Assembly (NCBI GenBank): GCA_044868555.1
Contig: JBIOWO010000137.1
Span: 1-64,000, forward strand
DNA length: 64,000 bases
Origin: JABDGM01 sp044868555
GTDB taxonomy: Bacteria; Planctomycetota; Planctomycetia; Pirellulales; Lacipirellulaceae
Direction: 5' to 3'
This document shows, piece after piece, positions 7,963-16,033 of this stretch (within the stretch, counting starts at the first letter, position 1; each line of letters begins with the position of its first letter). The notes beneath the pieces are model-generated. The model did not search any database. It was given only the letters and a program-made list of their open reading frames with translations, and had not been told where the DNA came from. The position numbers and the translations under genes are program-made.

Positions 7963-8825
7963 GGTTCGCCTCCCGCCTTGGTGAGCAGCGAATTGAGCAC
8001 TTCTTGCTCGATCGACTCGGAGATGAACGCGACGCGTCCGTCGCAGAAGGCGAGCGAAGCGCCGCCCGGATGCGGGCTGCCGATCTCGTTGCCGGCATCG
8101 CGCTCCACGTTGATCGGCGTCGCCTCATCCTGGGCGAAGATATTCTGCCCATTGACCCATTCCGATTCCGTCTGCCGGCGAGCGACGGTCTCCGCGATGC
8201 AGGCCGTCTTCGAGAGCCCGTCGACGACCTGCTTCGGCGCAACCTGCTCTTCGTAGATCAGCACGCCGAGGGCGTCGTCAACGAGTTTTTGAACGGCGTC
8301 CGTGTCCGTCCGTGACCGCGTCGGGCCCTCCACGCCATAGATGCCGGCGTAGTCGGTGAACGCCGCACCCTTCCATGCGCCCGTCGGATTGAGCATGTCG
8401 ACCTCCTCGGTGCTCGGGCAGAGGAACACCGGAAGGATCGTCGCGGCCACCCGCTTGTTGGCCGCATCATACGACGGCAGCGTGGGATCAAACGCCGCGG
8501 CGATTGCCGTCTCTTCCAGAAAGGGCAGCAGAGAGACGTTCCAAGCGATAAATCGCGCCTTCACCGGCGGCTTCACAGTGAAATCGCCGCGATAGCCCAG
8601 ACAGCCGACGGGAAACGCGCCGTGCGCATTGGCATGCAGCGCCATTGCGATGCCCAATTGCCGCAGGTTCGACTGGCACTGGGCCCGCCGTGCACTTTCG
8701 CGGGCCATCTGCACCGCCGGCAGCACGAGCGCCACCAGCGTGCCGACGATCGCCACGACCACCAGCAACTCGATGAGCGTTACGCCTCGATGCGCAGCCG
8801 CGCACGCCTGCAAATGCCAACGCAT
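7959..8825 (-). CDS. DUF1559 prepilin-like protein, first gene after the B12 riboswitch
   Basis: 288 residues. The N-terminus RGVTLIELLVVVAIVGTL is a type IV prepilin signal and helix (cleavage expected before the Thr, with Glu at +5). It is followed by LPAVQMARESARRAQCQSNL, the hallmark of DUF1559 proteins, which planctomycetes carry in many copies. The C-terminal HPGGASLAFCDGRVAFIS is the second DUF1559 signature. The ATG at 8825 places the prepilin motif about 12 residues in; the frame stays open upstream to 9005, but that part overlaps the riboswitch. It lies 134 bases downstream of the riboswitch and is coupled to the next gene through an ATGA overlap. DUF1559 function is unknown; pseudopilin or surface roles have been suggested. 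Confidence 0.88.
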   Translation of the reverse strand: MRWHLQACAAAHRGVTLIELLVVVAIVGTLVALVLPAVQMARESARRAQCQSNLRQLGIAMALHANAHGAFPVGCLGYRGDFTVKPPVKARFIAWNVSLLPFLEETAIAAAFDPTLPSYDAANKRVAATILPVFLCPSTEEVDMLNPTGAWKGAAFTDYAGIYGVEGPTRSRTDTDAVQKLVDDALGVLIYEEQVAPKQVVDGLSKTACIAETVARRQTESEWVNGQNIFAQDEATPINVERDAGNEIGSPHPGGASLAFCDGRVAFISESIEQEVLNSLLTKAGGEP

Positions 8826-8958
8826 GGCCGTCCGCTTGCGGCTTGGTGCGCGAAGCCGCCAGCGGGCAACGCGCGTGGGCAACCGCAGTAGCGATCCTGA
8901 TAAACGAACTGTGCTCGCGGCGGCTGTCCCTCGCAGCTCACTCCGCATGCCACGCGTT

Positions 8959-9127
8959 GGTAGGTCTTCTGACTCCCGAGCGGCCGCCAAAGCCGGCCTT
9001 CTCAATCGCCTGGGCGATTAATGGCCATTTCAGAATGCTTCGCGGATCGTGCTCGGTCACAGCGGCGGGGCCGTTCCGGATTCGCACCGGGTTCCCTGTT
9101 CGTCGGCAGCCAGAAATACAGGCTACC
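8959..9127 (-). promoter_or_regulatory. Cobalamin (B12) riboswitch
   Basis: Read on the minus strand, the segment has the conserved cobalamin-riboswitch blocks in order: gggaacccggtgcgaatccg, acggccccgccgctgtgacc, then after a variable region gggagtcagaagacctacc. The outer P1 helix pairs ggtag (9127-9123 minus) with ctacc (8963-8959 minus). This class folds around B12 cofactors and usually represses B12 synthesis or transport genes. Here the first downstream genes are DUF1559 and a dockerin protein, not recognised B12 genes. About 134 bases separate it from the start codon, room for an expression platform, but I could not define a terminator there. Confidence 0.93.
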
Positions 9128-9257
9128 GACCACCAACGCACGCTCTAACGCCTACAACTTATCCGAGCGCCAATCCCATGTAAAGCCCGCGTCAGAAAAA
9201 AAGTTGAACCGCCCGTCGAACGCGGATAGCCTTACGTTGGAGCCACACACAGAACTT

Positions 9258-9434
9258 GTCTCATGCAAAGGCGCCAACGCGCAAAGTACCGAAGAGAAAG
9301 AGGCACCGCTATTGTTCGCTAATCTTTCGCGAATATAGGCTTTCGTGAATGACCAGAATATTAACGATCATTTGTGGACGTTAGCGGTTTCTATTGCACG
9401 GTTTTCCTTTGCGCCTTGGCGCCTTTGCGTGAGA
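9258..9434. repeat. Long-spaced word-repeat inverted element (gcaaaggcgcc word)
   Basis: The left arm gcaaaggcgccaacgcgcaaag (ends near 9286) and the right arm ctttgcgccttggcgcctttgc (9407 on) match in 26 of 28 bases when the flanking tctca/tgaga is included; the spacer is about 120 bases. It lies just upstream of the GH27 gene. The same word is used by the element at 53597-53666. Confidence 0.75.
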
Positions 9435-9476
9435 CATTCTTTTAGGTTAGCAGTCGTTTATTGCGTGGAGTTTTGC

Positions 9477-10868
9477 ATGTCGATGAGAGTATTTGGTTTG
9501 TTTGCAATGGCCGTGCTGCTGGTGTGCATGGAAGTGGCGTGGACTGCCGAGCCTGCCGGCTCGCCGCGGTTCTTGTCGTGGGCCCCAACGCCGCCGATGG
9601 GTTGGAACAGCTGGGACTGCTACGGTCCCACCGTCACCGAGGCCGAGGTCCGGGCCAATGCCGATTACATGGCCGAGCACTTGAAGCAGCACGGCTGGCA
9701 ATATGTCGTGGTCGACATCCGCTGGTACGTGGAGAACGACAAGGCCGGCGGCTACAACCAGCGCGATCCGCGATTCACGATGGATGAGCACGGCCGCTTC
9801 TGGCCGGCCGCGAATCGATTTCCGTCCGCCGCCGACGGCAATGGCTTCAAACCGCTGGCTGATTACATCCACTCGCTCGGCCTCAAGTTCGGCATCCATC
9901 TGATGCGCGGCATCCCCGTGAAAGCGGTTCGCGAAAACACGCCGATCCTCGGCAGCGACGCCCGCGCGGCCGACATCTACAGCCGCGACAAACAGTGTCC
10001 GTGGCTCCGAGATATGTACACGATCGTTGCCGACCGACCCGGCGCTCAGGAATACTACAACTCGGTGATCAACCTGTACGCTTCGTGGGACATCGACTAC
10101 ATCAAGATCGACGACCTCTCGTTTCCGTATCATGCGGCGGAGATCGAGTTGATCCGCCGGGCGATCGACGACTGCGGCCGGCCGATCGTGCTGAGCATGT
10201 CGCCCGGCGCCACACCGCTGGACCGGGCCGAACACGCCCAGCGGCACGCCAACCTGTGGCGGATTTCGGACGACTTCTGGGACCGCTGGGACGGGCTGTT
10301 GCCGCAGTTCACGCGGTGCCGCAACTGGGCGCCGCACTCCGCCCCCGGGCACTGGCCGGACGCCGACATGCTGCCGCTCGGCCGGATCGGCATTCGGGCC
10401 GAGCGGGGCCGGCCTCGAAAAACCGGCTTCACGCGCGACGAGCAGATCACGCTGATGACACTGTGGAGCATCTTCCGCTCGCCGCTGATGTTCGGCGGCG
10501 ATTTGCCGTCGAATGACGAATGGACGCTCTCGCTGCTCACCAACGACGAGGTGCTGGCCGTGAATCAACACAGCTCTGCCGGCCGCGAGGTTTTCCACCG
10601 CGACGGCCACGTCGTATGGACCGCCGACGCGCCGCAATCCGGCGACAAATATGTCGCACTGTTCAATACGCGCAATCGACCGCGCGACGCGGACGCCTCG
10701 ACAACCGAAATGGTCGGAGTGAAATTCGCCGAGATCGGATTAAGCGGCGCCTGCACAGTCCGCGACCTGTGGGCAAAGAACGATCTGGGCCGCTTCACCG
10801 AGCAGTTCGCGGTCGACGTTCCCTACCATGGTGCGAGATTGGTCAAAATCGACGCGGAGCGCGAATGA
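9477..10868 (+). CDS. GH27 alpha-galactosidase, secreted
   Basis: 463 residues; a signal peptide (MRVFGLFAMAVLLVCMEVAWTAEP) directs export. The catalytic domain opens with PTPPMGWNSWDCYG, the GH27/clan-D signature. The nucleophile Asp lies in YIKIDD and the acid/base Asp in RISDDFWDRW, both expected for alpha-galactosidases that release terminal alpha-linked galactose. A short C-terminal beta domain completes the usual length. The longer frame from 9345 would prepend residues encoded by the word-repeat element and has no ribosome site; the ATG at 9477 has a GGAG a few bases upstream and begins the signal peptide, with ATG 9483 as an alternative. Galactose released could feed the GalT at the left edge, though the two genes are far apart. 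Confidence 0.92.
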   Translation: MSMRVFGLFAMAVLLVCMEVAWTAEPAGSPRFLSWAPTPPMGWNSWDCYGPTVTEAEVRANADYMAEHLKQHGWQYVVVDIRWYVENDKAGGYNQRDPRFTMDEHGRFWPAANRFPSAADGNGFKPLADYIHSLGLKFGIHLMRGIPVKAVRENTPILGSDARAADIYSRDKQCPWLRDMYTIVADRPGAQEYYNSVINLYASWDIDYIKIDDLSFPYHAAEIELIRRAIDDCGRPIVLSMSPGATPLDRAEHAQRHANLWRISDDFWDRWDGLLPQFTRCRNWAPHSAPGHWPDADMLPLGRIGIRAERGRPRKTGFTRDEQITLMTLWSIFRSPLMFGGDLPSNDEWTLSLLTNDEVLAVNQHSSAGREVFHRDGHVVWTADAPQSGDKYVALFNTRNRPRDADASTTEMVGVKFAEIGLSGACTVRDLWAKNDLGRFTEQFAVDVPYHGARLVKIDAERE

Positions 10869-10888
10869 TCGTGGTATGATCACTTGTT

Positions 10889-12079
10889 ATGTTTCGCGCT
10901 CGCAAATTGCTGTCGCCTGTGGTCCTGGCGCTCTTGGCCTGCGGAGTTTTCCTCGCTGCCGCAGCGGCCGGGCCGTTCAGTGGCCTGTTCGTGTTTGGCG
11001 ATAGCTTGTCCGACATCGGCAATGTCGCGCAGGGAACGGCGAGCATCCCCTTTTTTACTGATCCAGTTCCCGGACCGTATTACTACAACGGCCGGTTTTC
11101 CAACGGGCCGATTTACGTGGAGGCGCTGGCGTCGGGGCTCGGGTTGCCGGTCGTCGTCCAAAGCCGGGCTGGCGGCAACGACTTCGCGCACGGCGGCGCA
11201 AAAACGTCGGGCACGAGCTTCCCTACCAGCGTCGTTGTGCGCGACGTGGATGATCAAGTCGACGACTTTCTGGATCGGGGCGCCGCCGACCCGAATGCAT
11301 TGTTTGTCGTGTTTTCTGGCGCGAACGATGTGGTTGGCGGTCAGACGAACATGAATGTTCCGGTCGGCAATCTGGCCGAAGATATTGGCCGGTTGGTATC
11401 GGCCGGTGCGCGCAAGTTGCTCGTTTCGAATCTGCCGCTTCTGGGCTACACACCGCGATACAACGGCAACGCCACGACGCTAGCCCAGTACAACACACGC
11501 ACGACCAATTTCAACAACACGTTGGATGCCATGCTCGACAGCTTGGAAGTCAGCAACCCGGCCCTGGCGATCTTCCGGCTCGACGTGGCCAGCCTGTTCA
11601 GCGAAGCCATCGCAAACCCGGCGGCGTTCGGGCTCACCAACGTGACGCAGGCGGCGGCCCCCGGTCTGGAGCCCGGCGCTAGTTCGTACAACACCAATCT
11701 AATTGCGCCGAACGCCAATCAATACCTGTTCTGGGACGATCTGCATCCGACGGCCACCGTCCATGCCGCATTGGCGCAAGCCGCGCTCGATCTATTGCTG
11801 TCGACGCCCGGCGATTTCAACCACGACAACCAGGTCGACGCGGCCGACTACGTCGTCTGGCGCGACGGGCTGGGCACCACGCACGTGCCGCAAGAGTACG
11901 ATGATTGGCGCACAAACTTCGGGAATACAACTGGCGCAGCGGCGGCAGGCACGGTCGCCGCCGTTCCCGAACCGGCCACTCGCGCGCTCATCGCGGTCGC
12001 CGCCGCGCTGCTGATCGCCCGCCGCTATTCCAGCTCGGCCCAAACCGTGGCGCCGCCCTCCTCATCGACTTCGACGTGA
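10889..12079 (+). CDS. GDSL/SGNH hydrolase with dockerin-like repeat and PEP-CTERM signal
   Basis: 396 residues. After a signal peptide comes FVFGDSLSDIGN (block I, nucleophile Ser39), then a Gly-rich block II (AGGNDFAHGG), the block III GAND, and the C-terminal WDDLHPT with the catalytic Asp and His, as in GDSL esterases/lipases and thermolabile-hemolysin relatives. A single dockerin-like loop (GDFNHDNQVDAADYVVWRDG) follows, then VPEPAT, a hydrophobic span and Arg-Arg, the PEP-CTERM signal. It is probably a surface-anchored esterase; its substrate cannot be told. It starts 20 bases after the GH27 stop on the same strand, so the two may form an operon. Its 3' end overlaps the convergent small gene by 55 bases. 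Confidence 0.9.
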   Translation: MFRARKLLSPVVLALLACGVFLAAAAAGPFSGLFVFGDSLSDIGNVAQGTASIPFFTDPVPGPYYYNGRFSNGPIYVEALASGLGLPVVVQSRAGGNDFAHGGAKTSGTSFPTSVVVRDVDDQVDDFLDRGAADPNALFVVFSGANDVVGGQTNMNVPVGNLAEDIGRLVSAGARKLLVSNLPLLGYTPRYNGNATTLAQYNTRTTNFNNTLDAMLDSLEVSNPALAIFRLDVASLFSEAIANPAAFGLTNVTQAAAPGLEPGASSYNTNLIAPNANQYLFWDDLHPTATVHAALAQAALDLLLSTPGDFNHDNQVDAADYVVWRDGLGTTHVPQEYDDWRTNFGNTTGAAAAGTVAAVPEPATRALIAVAAALLIARRYSSSAQTVAPPSSSTST

Positions 12080-12207
12080 ATCACATTCGCGCGGCAGCAC
12101 ACGGGACAATCCTCGACATACACCTGCCGCTCGCCCTGCGATACGTCGACCGGGACGACGATCTCCTCGCCGCACGCGCCACAGACGTAGCTCGCTTCGT
12201 CGTTCAT
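12025..12207 (-). CDS. CPXCG-motif cysteine-rich small protein
   Basis: A 60-residue protein with CGACGEE near the N-terminus and CPVCCRANV in the middle, a four-Cys zinc-ribbon-like arrangement matching the Cys_rich_CPXG family of short conserved bacterial proteins of unknown role. The residues between are acidic and beta-rich. The ATG overlaps the stop of the upstream PEP-CTERM gene (ATGA), so translation is probably coupled, although the products look unrelated. The 3' end overlaps the GDSL gene on the other strand. Confidence 0.8.
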   Translation of the reverse strand: MNDEASYVCGACGEEIVVPVDVSQGERQVYVEDCPVCCRANVIHVEVDEEGGATVWAELE

Positions 12208-13103
12208 CCGGACCGCTTCCGACGCCGGCCGCGGCAGATCAATCCGCCCAGGAAGATGAGTGCGAGCGACTCCGGTTCCGGCACCGAGGCGGCGGATATC
12301 CCGTCGACGAATTGCCCCCGGTTGCCGAAATTGGCCCGCCACCAAAGCAGGTCCAGCTGCGAATACGTGCCGCCCTCCAAGCCCTCGCGCACCACCACGT
12401 AGTCGGCCCCGTTCACCCGGCCATCGAGATTGTAGTCGCCCGCCAATCCCGGCCCGGGCGCCTGCTCGATGCGAAACGGTCTCTCGCCCGGCGTCCACGT
12501 GTGGCCGCCGTCGTAGCTGAACTCGCCGTGCACATCGAAAAAGCTGGCAATCCGCCAGTGCGTGAGCGGCCCCGCGCACGGCGGACAAATATCTTCCCGA
12601 ATCGTGACGCCCGTCGACCGGAGCGTCGGCGACTCACGGAAATAGACCTCCGGGATCGGCGACAGCCCGCCCAGGCTGAGCGCCAAAAGTTCCGTCTGAA
12701 ACACCTGCGGCTCGAAAATCCCTCCAGCCGGCGCCTTGCCGACCATGTGCGCCCTGCCAATTCCAGATACCGGATAGACGGGCCCGAGTCCAAAGCTCAC
12801 CCACGCCCGATACGCGATATCAAACTCCGAATCGAACTCGATCGTGCCAGCGGGATTCCACGAAGGTACGTCCAACTGCGAACGATCGCTGGGTTCGAAC
12901 TCCAAGTCGTAGAGCCCAAAGAACGGCGGTGCATTGAAGTTGACCGTGCCGCTCGTCATCTCGTACGGCCGGTCGAGATTCGGCAGCCGCGGATCGAAGC
13001 TCGTAAACCCGGCCGGCGGCGCATTCGCTCCGGCAACGCGCACGATAAGCCCCAACATCAGTCCCAGAGCCCCAGCCAACCGCCTCCAATTATCTGCGCC
13101 CAT
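12204..13103 (-). CDS. Secreted dockerin-repeat PEP-CTERM protein
   Basis: 299 residues with a signal peptide (LAGALGLMLGLIVRVAGANA), a beta-rich body of unknown fold, a dockerin-like loop (GDYNLDGRVNGADYVVVREG) followed by a WWRANFGNRG segment that usually pairs with it, and a C-terminal VPEPESLALIFLGGLICRGRRRKR sorting signal. The ATG at 13103 has a GGAGG five bases upstream; a GTG two codons earlier is less likely. A CPPC pair lies in the middle. No enzyme motif is recognised. Confidence 0.8.
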   Translation of the reverse strand: MGADNWRRLAGALGLMLGLIVRVAGANAPPAGFTSFDPRLPNLDRPYEMTSGTVNFNAPPFFGLYDLEFEPSDRSQLDVPSWNPAGTIEFDSEFDIAYRAWVSFGLGPVYPVSGIGRAHMVGKAPAGGIFEPQVFQTELLALSLGGLSPIPEVYFRESPTLRSTGVTIREDICPPCAGPLTHWRIASFFDVHGEFSYDGGHTWTPGERPFRIEQAPGPGLAGDYNLDGRVNGADYVVVREGLEGGTYSQLDLLWWRANFGNRGQFVDGISAASVPEPESLALIFLGGLICRGRRRKRSG

Positions 13104-13263
13104 GGCCACCTCCCGCAGCTGTAAGCCGGATGATCCGCTGCCGGTTCGTCGGCATTATCGCGCGCTGAACGGTTCAATTGCAACCAAACCTCGAAATCCC
13201 GGCATCTGTGAGCCCGCGGACTCGGTTCGCTGTTCTCTGCCGCCGGTTATTCCGCACTGCGGC

Positions 13264-13506
13264 TCACAGCATGCTCGGCGTCGGATTGTGAACCACTGCC
13301 TCCGCATCGTCCTCGGTGAGTGGCTCGGGCGATGATTCCCAACTCTCGTAACCCGCCAGCGGGCTGCCTTGCTCGAACTTCCCCGTCTGCTCGCCAAGAT
13401 TCTCGAGCGTGGCCCAACGGACGTACGCCAACAATTGCGATTCCGAACCGAACGTTGCCACCAGCCGTCGCGGCGCGCCTTTTTTTGATCCGTACAAGTA
13501 ATGCAT
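13264..13506 (-). CDS. Small hypothetical protein
   Basis: 80 residues starting MHYLYGSKKGAPRRLVATFG, with an acidic C-terminal half (PEPLTEDDAEAVVHNP). No membrane span or metal motif. An AGGAG lies seven bases before the ATG, which supports translation. I do not recognise the family. It stands alone between the PEP-CTERM gene at 12204 and the reductase gene at 13604 on the same strand. Confidence 0.55.
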   Translation of the reverse strand: MHYLYGSKKGAPRRLVATFGSESQLLAYVRWATLENLGEQTGKFEQGSPLAGYESWESSPEPLTEDDAEAVVHNPTPSML

Positions 13507-13603
13507 GTCGATGCTCCTGTTTGTCGCGGGCGAAGGCCGCGTGGCAAAAGCGGTAGCGGGTGGAGCGGGTTAAGTGTTGCTGGGCCAGCGCTTCGACGGA
13601 TGG

Positions 13604-14161
13604 CTACCTCCTCGGCTCATACCGCATCGCCACCGCCCCCGAGCCAAACTCCAGAGAGCTCACGAGCTTCAAGTCGATATACTTCGATAATCCCGCGAAC
13701 AACGTCGGCCCATGGCCCGCGAGCCTGGGGTGCACAACGAACTCGTACTCATCGATCAATCCCAGCTCCGCGAGCGCCTGCGGCAGCTTCACGCCTCCCA
13801 CGAACAGTCCCTTACCCGACTCGCGCTTGAGCTGCTCGACGGCCGTCCCTAGATCTCCGCGCACGAGCTCCGCGTTCCAATCGACCCGCTCCAGCGTGCT
13901 CGACACGACGTACTTCTTTGCCGCGTCGATCGTCCGGGCGAAGGGTACCATCCAGTCGGTCATCCAATCAGGTCTCACTCCCGTCGCCACCGGCCGCCAC
14001 GCTGCCTCCATCATTTCGTACGTTACCCGGCCGAAGAGGAGGGCATCGGCCTGCGCGAGTCTCTCGGCCCAGTAACGATGCAACTCTTCGTCCGTCGAGC
14101 CGGCACGATGATCGCAGCACCCGTCCAAGGTGACGTTGATGGAATACCGAAGGGGTCGCAT
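13604..14161 (-). CDS. Dihydrofolate reductase family protein (RibD C-terminal domain)
   Basis: 185 residues of the RibD_C/DHFR-like fold. Typical features are MRPLRYSINVTLDGCCDH at the start, the DALLFGRVTYEMM segment, VVSSTLERVDWNAEL in the middle and the nucleotide-binding VGGVKLPQALAELGLIDE, followed by HPRLAGHGPTLF. Such proteins are NADPH-dependent reductases of unknown substrate, commonly annotated as dihydrofolate reductase family although they are not FolA. The ATG at 14161 starts the first beta strand; the longer frame upstream overlaps the next gene. Confidence 0.85.
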   Translation of the reverse strand: MRPLRYSINVTLDGCCDHRAGSTDEELHRYWAERLAQADALLFGRVTYEMMEAAWRPVATGVRPDWMTDWMVPFARTIDAAKKYVVSSTLERVDWNAELVRGDLGTAVEQLKRESGKGLFVGGVKLPQALAELGLIDEYEFVVHPRLAGHGPTLFAGLSKYIDLKLVSSLEFGSGAVAMRYEPRR

Positions 14162-14183
14162 TACGTAAGAATTCCGGTGGAGA

Positions 14184-14441
14184 CTACTGTTGCAGTGCCT
14201 GTTGGTATTTCTCCCACAGCGCTTGACCATTGGTAACGCGGATCTCCGCCCGCCCGCATTCGCAGCAGATGCGGAGAAACACCGAGCCGGTGACCGCATC
14301 CTTGAACAGCAAGGCCCCGGGCTTGCCGGCCACACTGACGGCCGCTTGCCCGGTCATCATACCGAAGTCGTGCATGCGATCCTCAAGCGCCACATTGGGA
14401 ATTATCTTGTCCGATCCACAATTTTCACAGGTATCAGCCAT
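14184..14441 (-). CDS. Small zinc-ribbon-like hypothetical protein
   Basis: 85 residues. Two Cys pairs, CENCGS near the N-terminus and CCECGR near position 60, suggest a zinc ribbon split by a hydrophobic segment (GMMTGQAAVSVAGKPGALLF). The C-terminus is a short helix (ALWEKYQQALQQ). Function is unknown. It is 22 bases upstream of the reductase gene on the same strand and may be co-transcribed. Confidence 0.65.
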   Translation of the reverse strand: MADTCENCGSDKIIPNVALEDRMHDFGMMTGQAAVSVAGKPGALLFKDAVTGSVFLRICCECGRAEIRVTNGQALWEKYQQALQQ

Positions 14442-14533
14442 CGGGCGTGCCTCAATCGGATTTTGCGGAGATGCGCTTCAGGCGAACCGAGCGCAGCTCA
14501 GTATATTGAATGCGGAGCTCATGTGTTAGACTT

Positions 14534-14649
14534 CTAGGCTCTGTCTCACAATGATCAGCCGTGAGGCGCTAGCCCCCGGTTTGGCCACCAAACCGGTCGC
14601 TAGCGCGGTTCGGCTGATTTGTCGAATCGCGTTCTGAGACAGAGCCTAG
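14534..14649. mobile_element. MITE-like element with 13-base terminal inverted repeats and CTAG ends
   Basis: The ends ggctctgtctca and tgagacagagcc are perfect inverted repeats flanked on both sides by ctag (14534-14537 and 14646-14649). The 116-base interior is itself nested palindromes: atcagccg against cggctgat, gcgctagc against gctagcgc, and a central ccggtttgg/ccaaaccgg. There is no coding capacity. Size, inverted ends and a short palindromic target fit a miniature element mobilised by an IS not present in the window. Confidence 0.65.
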
Positions 14650-14701
14650 TGTGGCGGATCAAGCCGGTGGCAGCCGAATTCTCCGTCGAGGACGAATCCC
14701 C

Positions 14702-14902
14702 ATGGCCGACCAGCACGAATACGACGAGCTCACCGAGTATCTCCGCGGCGAGGGCCACTCGGACGCCCAGATCGAGGCGATTCTCGCCCGCGTCCGCCAA
14801 TACGACGTCCAAGTCCTGCAAGACTCGATCATGAATGCGATCGGCAGCGGCCGACTCGATCTGGCGGCCATCATCAAAGAAGCGCTCGGCGAAAAGAGCT
14901 GA
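14702..14902 (+). CDS. Small hypothetical protein
   Basis: 66 residues, all-helical in appearance: MADQHEYDELTEYLRGEGHS then AQIEAILARVRQYD and DLAAIIKEALGE. The ATG at 14702 is preceded by a GAGG; the longer frame from 14651 begins inside the edge of the MITE-like element. The helical repeat layout (EYLRGEGHSDAQIEAIL) resembles a UBA-like helical bundle, but I do not assign a family. Confidence 0.6.
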   Translation: MADQHEYDELTEYLRGEGHSDAQIEAILARVRQYDVQVLQDSIMNAIGSGRLDLAAIIKEALGEKS

Positions 14903-15343
14903 CGATCGCTTTCGCCCGCACGTGACGACGGCACGGAACGCACGTTCGATGTGTGTTTTCTCGCTCCGAGAAAGTTCGACACCCAGGCGACCGATTGCGC
15001 CGCCACGACATTGCTGCGATCGCACTGCGCGGCCATCGACCCGGCGAAGTCACGGCACGCCGACGCCCGCCATGGCTCCCGGGAAATCGTTGACCTGGGT
15101 GGCCAAAAATAGTTGCTGCAACATGGAGTTCTTTCCACTACACTCGCACGCATTCGAACTGGTGCTTTTCGGCCGTGCCGCATCACGGAAGCGATCCCGG
15201 TGCGCTCGAGGCTCGGAAAAACGCCGCCACAGGGCGCGGCGACACCCCAATTCGACCCGTCCCCTTCGAAGGGGTCACGCTCCGGCCAAAAACTCACTTT
15301 GGCCTGCGTGGAAAATATGTCCCCATACCAAGGAACAATTCCC

Positions 15344-15589
15344 ATGAAAAACTACCGAACCGCGCTGGAATACTGCCCGGCGGAACGAGCCGCTTCATCA
15401 CTCAAGCGGCCCAATTACCGTGCGGGAATCAACATTTGGTCGGGATGGCTGAACGCGAGCCGGGTCGGCCGATTCGCCGCCGTGGGACTCGACAATTTCC
15501 AGTGTCCGCAATCCACATTTGCGGCCCATGTCGGCACGTTTTGCCAATTGCCGAGTCGTTTTTCTCAACTGGCCAAAAATTATTGCTGA
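15344..15589 (+). CDS. Doubtful small ORF
   Basis: 81 codons beginning MKNYRTALEYCPAERAASSL, with AAGGA about ten bases upstream of the ATG. Composition is biased to Ser, Ala and Arg with five scattered Cys, and its end runs through the second tggccaaaaatt repeat, so it may simply be open by chance in this GC-rich gap. No similarity recognised. Confidence 0.2.
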   Translation: MKNYRTALEYCPAERAASSLKRPNYRAGINIWSGWLNASRVGRFAAVGLDNFQCPQSTFAAHVGTFCQLPSRFSQLAKNYC

Positions 15590-15941
15590 AGCCGCGCCGC
15601 GGTTCTGCTAAGCTCAACACCACGCTGGATTCCGCTTGGGCTGAGCTCGTCGAAGTCAGCGTTCGATCTTTTACAATTCGGAAAGGCTTTCGGCTGTCAG
15701 TCACGCGCCGAGGTTGCGCATCCGGGCGAACTTATTCCGCCACGAATGTGTGTCTGAAATTGACAAAACTCACTGCGTTTTGTCCGTTCGCAGCCGCGTC
15801 GCGCACTGGTTTCGCCGAGTAAAACACGCGGCAGTCGGGACACGACCAAGCACTTTCGCCCGATTTTTGTGGGACCCCTTTTCGCAGGACAAAACTGCCA
15901 GACGCGAGGAGGAGCGGAGAATTGTCTCTCCTCTTCTTGTC

Positions 15942-16026
15942 CCTGACCTCCGACCTCCGACCTCTGACCTCCGACCTCCGACCTCTGACCTCCGACCTCC
16001 GACCTCTGAACCCCGACCTCCGACCC
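15942..16026. repeat. Tandem word repeat cctccga/cctctga
   Basis: Roughly twelve copies of a seven-base unit alternate as two cctccga to one cctctga, giving a 21-base higher-order period. On the minus strand this is ggaggtcggaggtcagaggt. The same word is found inside the VWA gene at 33023-33060. It sits a few bases downstream of the LptD-like stop codon at 16034. Confidence 0.85.
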
Positions 16027-16033
16027 CTCCCCG

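Larger units (their letters stand above)
14903..16033. other. Long stretch without a confident gene
   Basis: About 1.1 kb between the 66-residue gene and the LptD-like gene. It contains one weak ORF (15344-15589), a pair of similar sequences (tggccaaaaatagttgctgc at 15100 and tggccaaaaattattgctga at 15571), and the tandem word repeat at 15942-16026. Nothing else was recognised. Confidence 0.6.

Noticed and set aside
9447..10637. A 396-codon minus-strand frame opposite the GH27 gene
   Set aside because: The GH27 catalytic motifs and signal peptide lie on the plus strand; the antisense product is featureless.
15942..16026. Tandem units that could suggest a CRISPR array
   Set aside because: Units are seven bases long with no unique spacers between them, and no cas gene is near.
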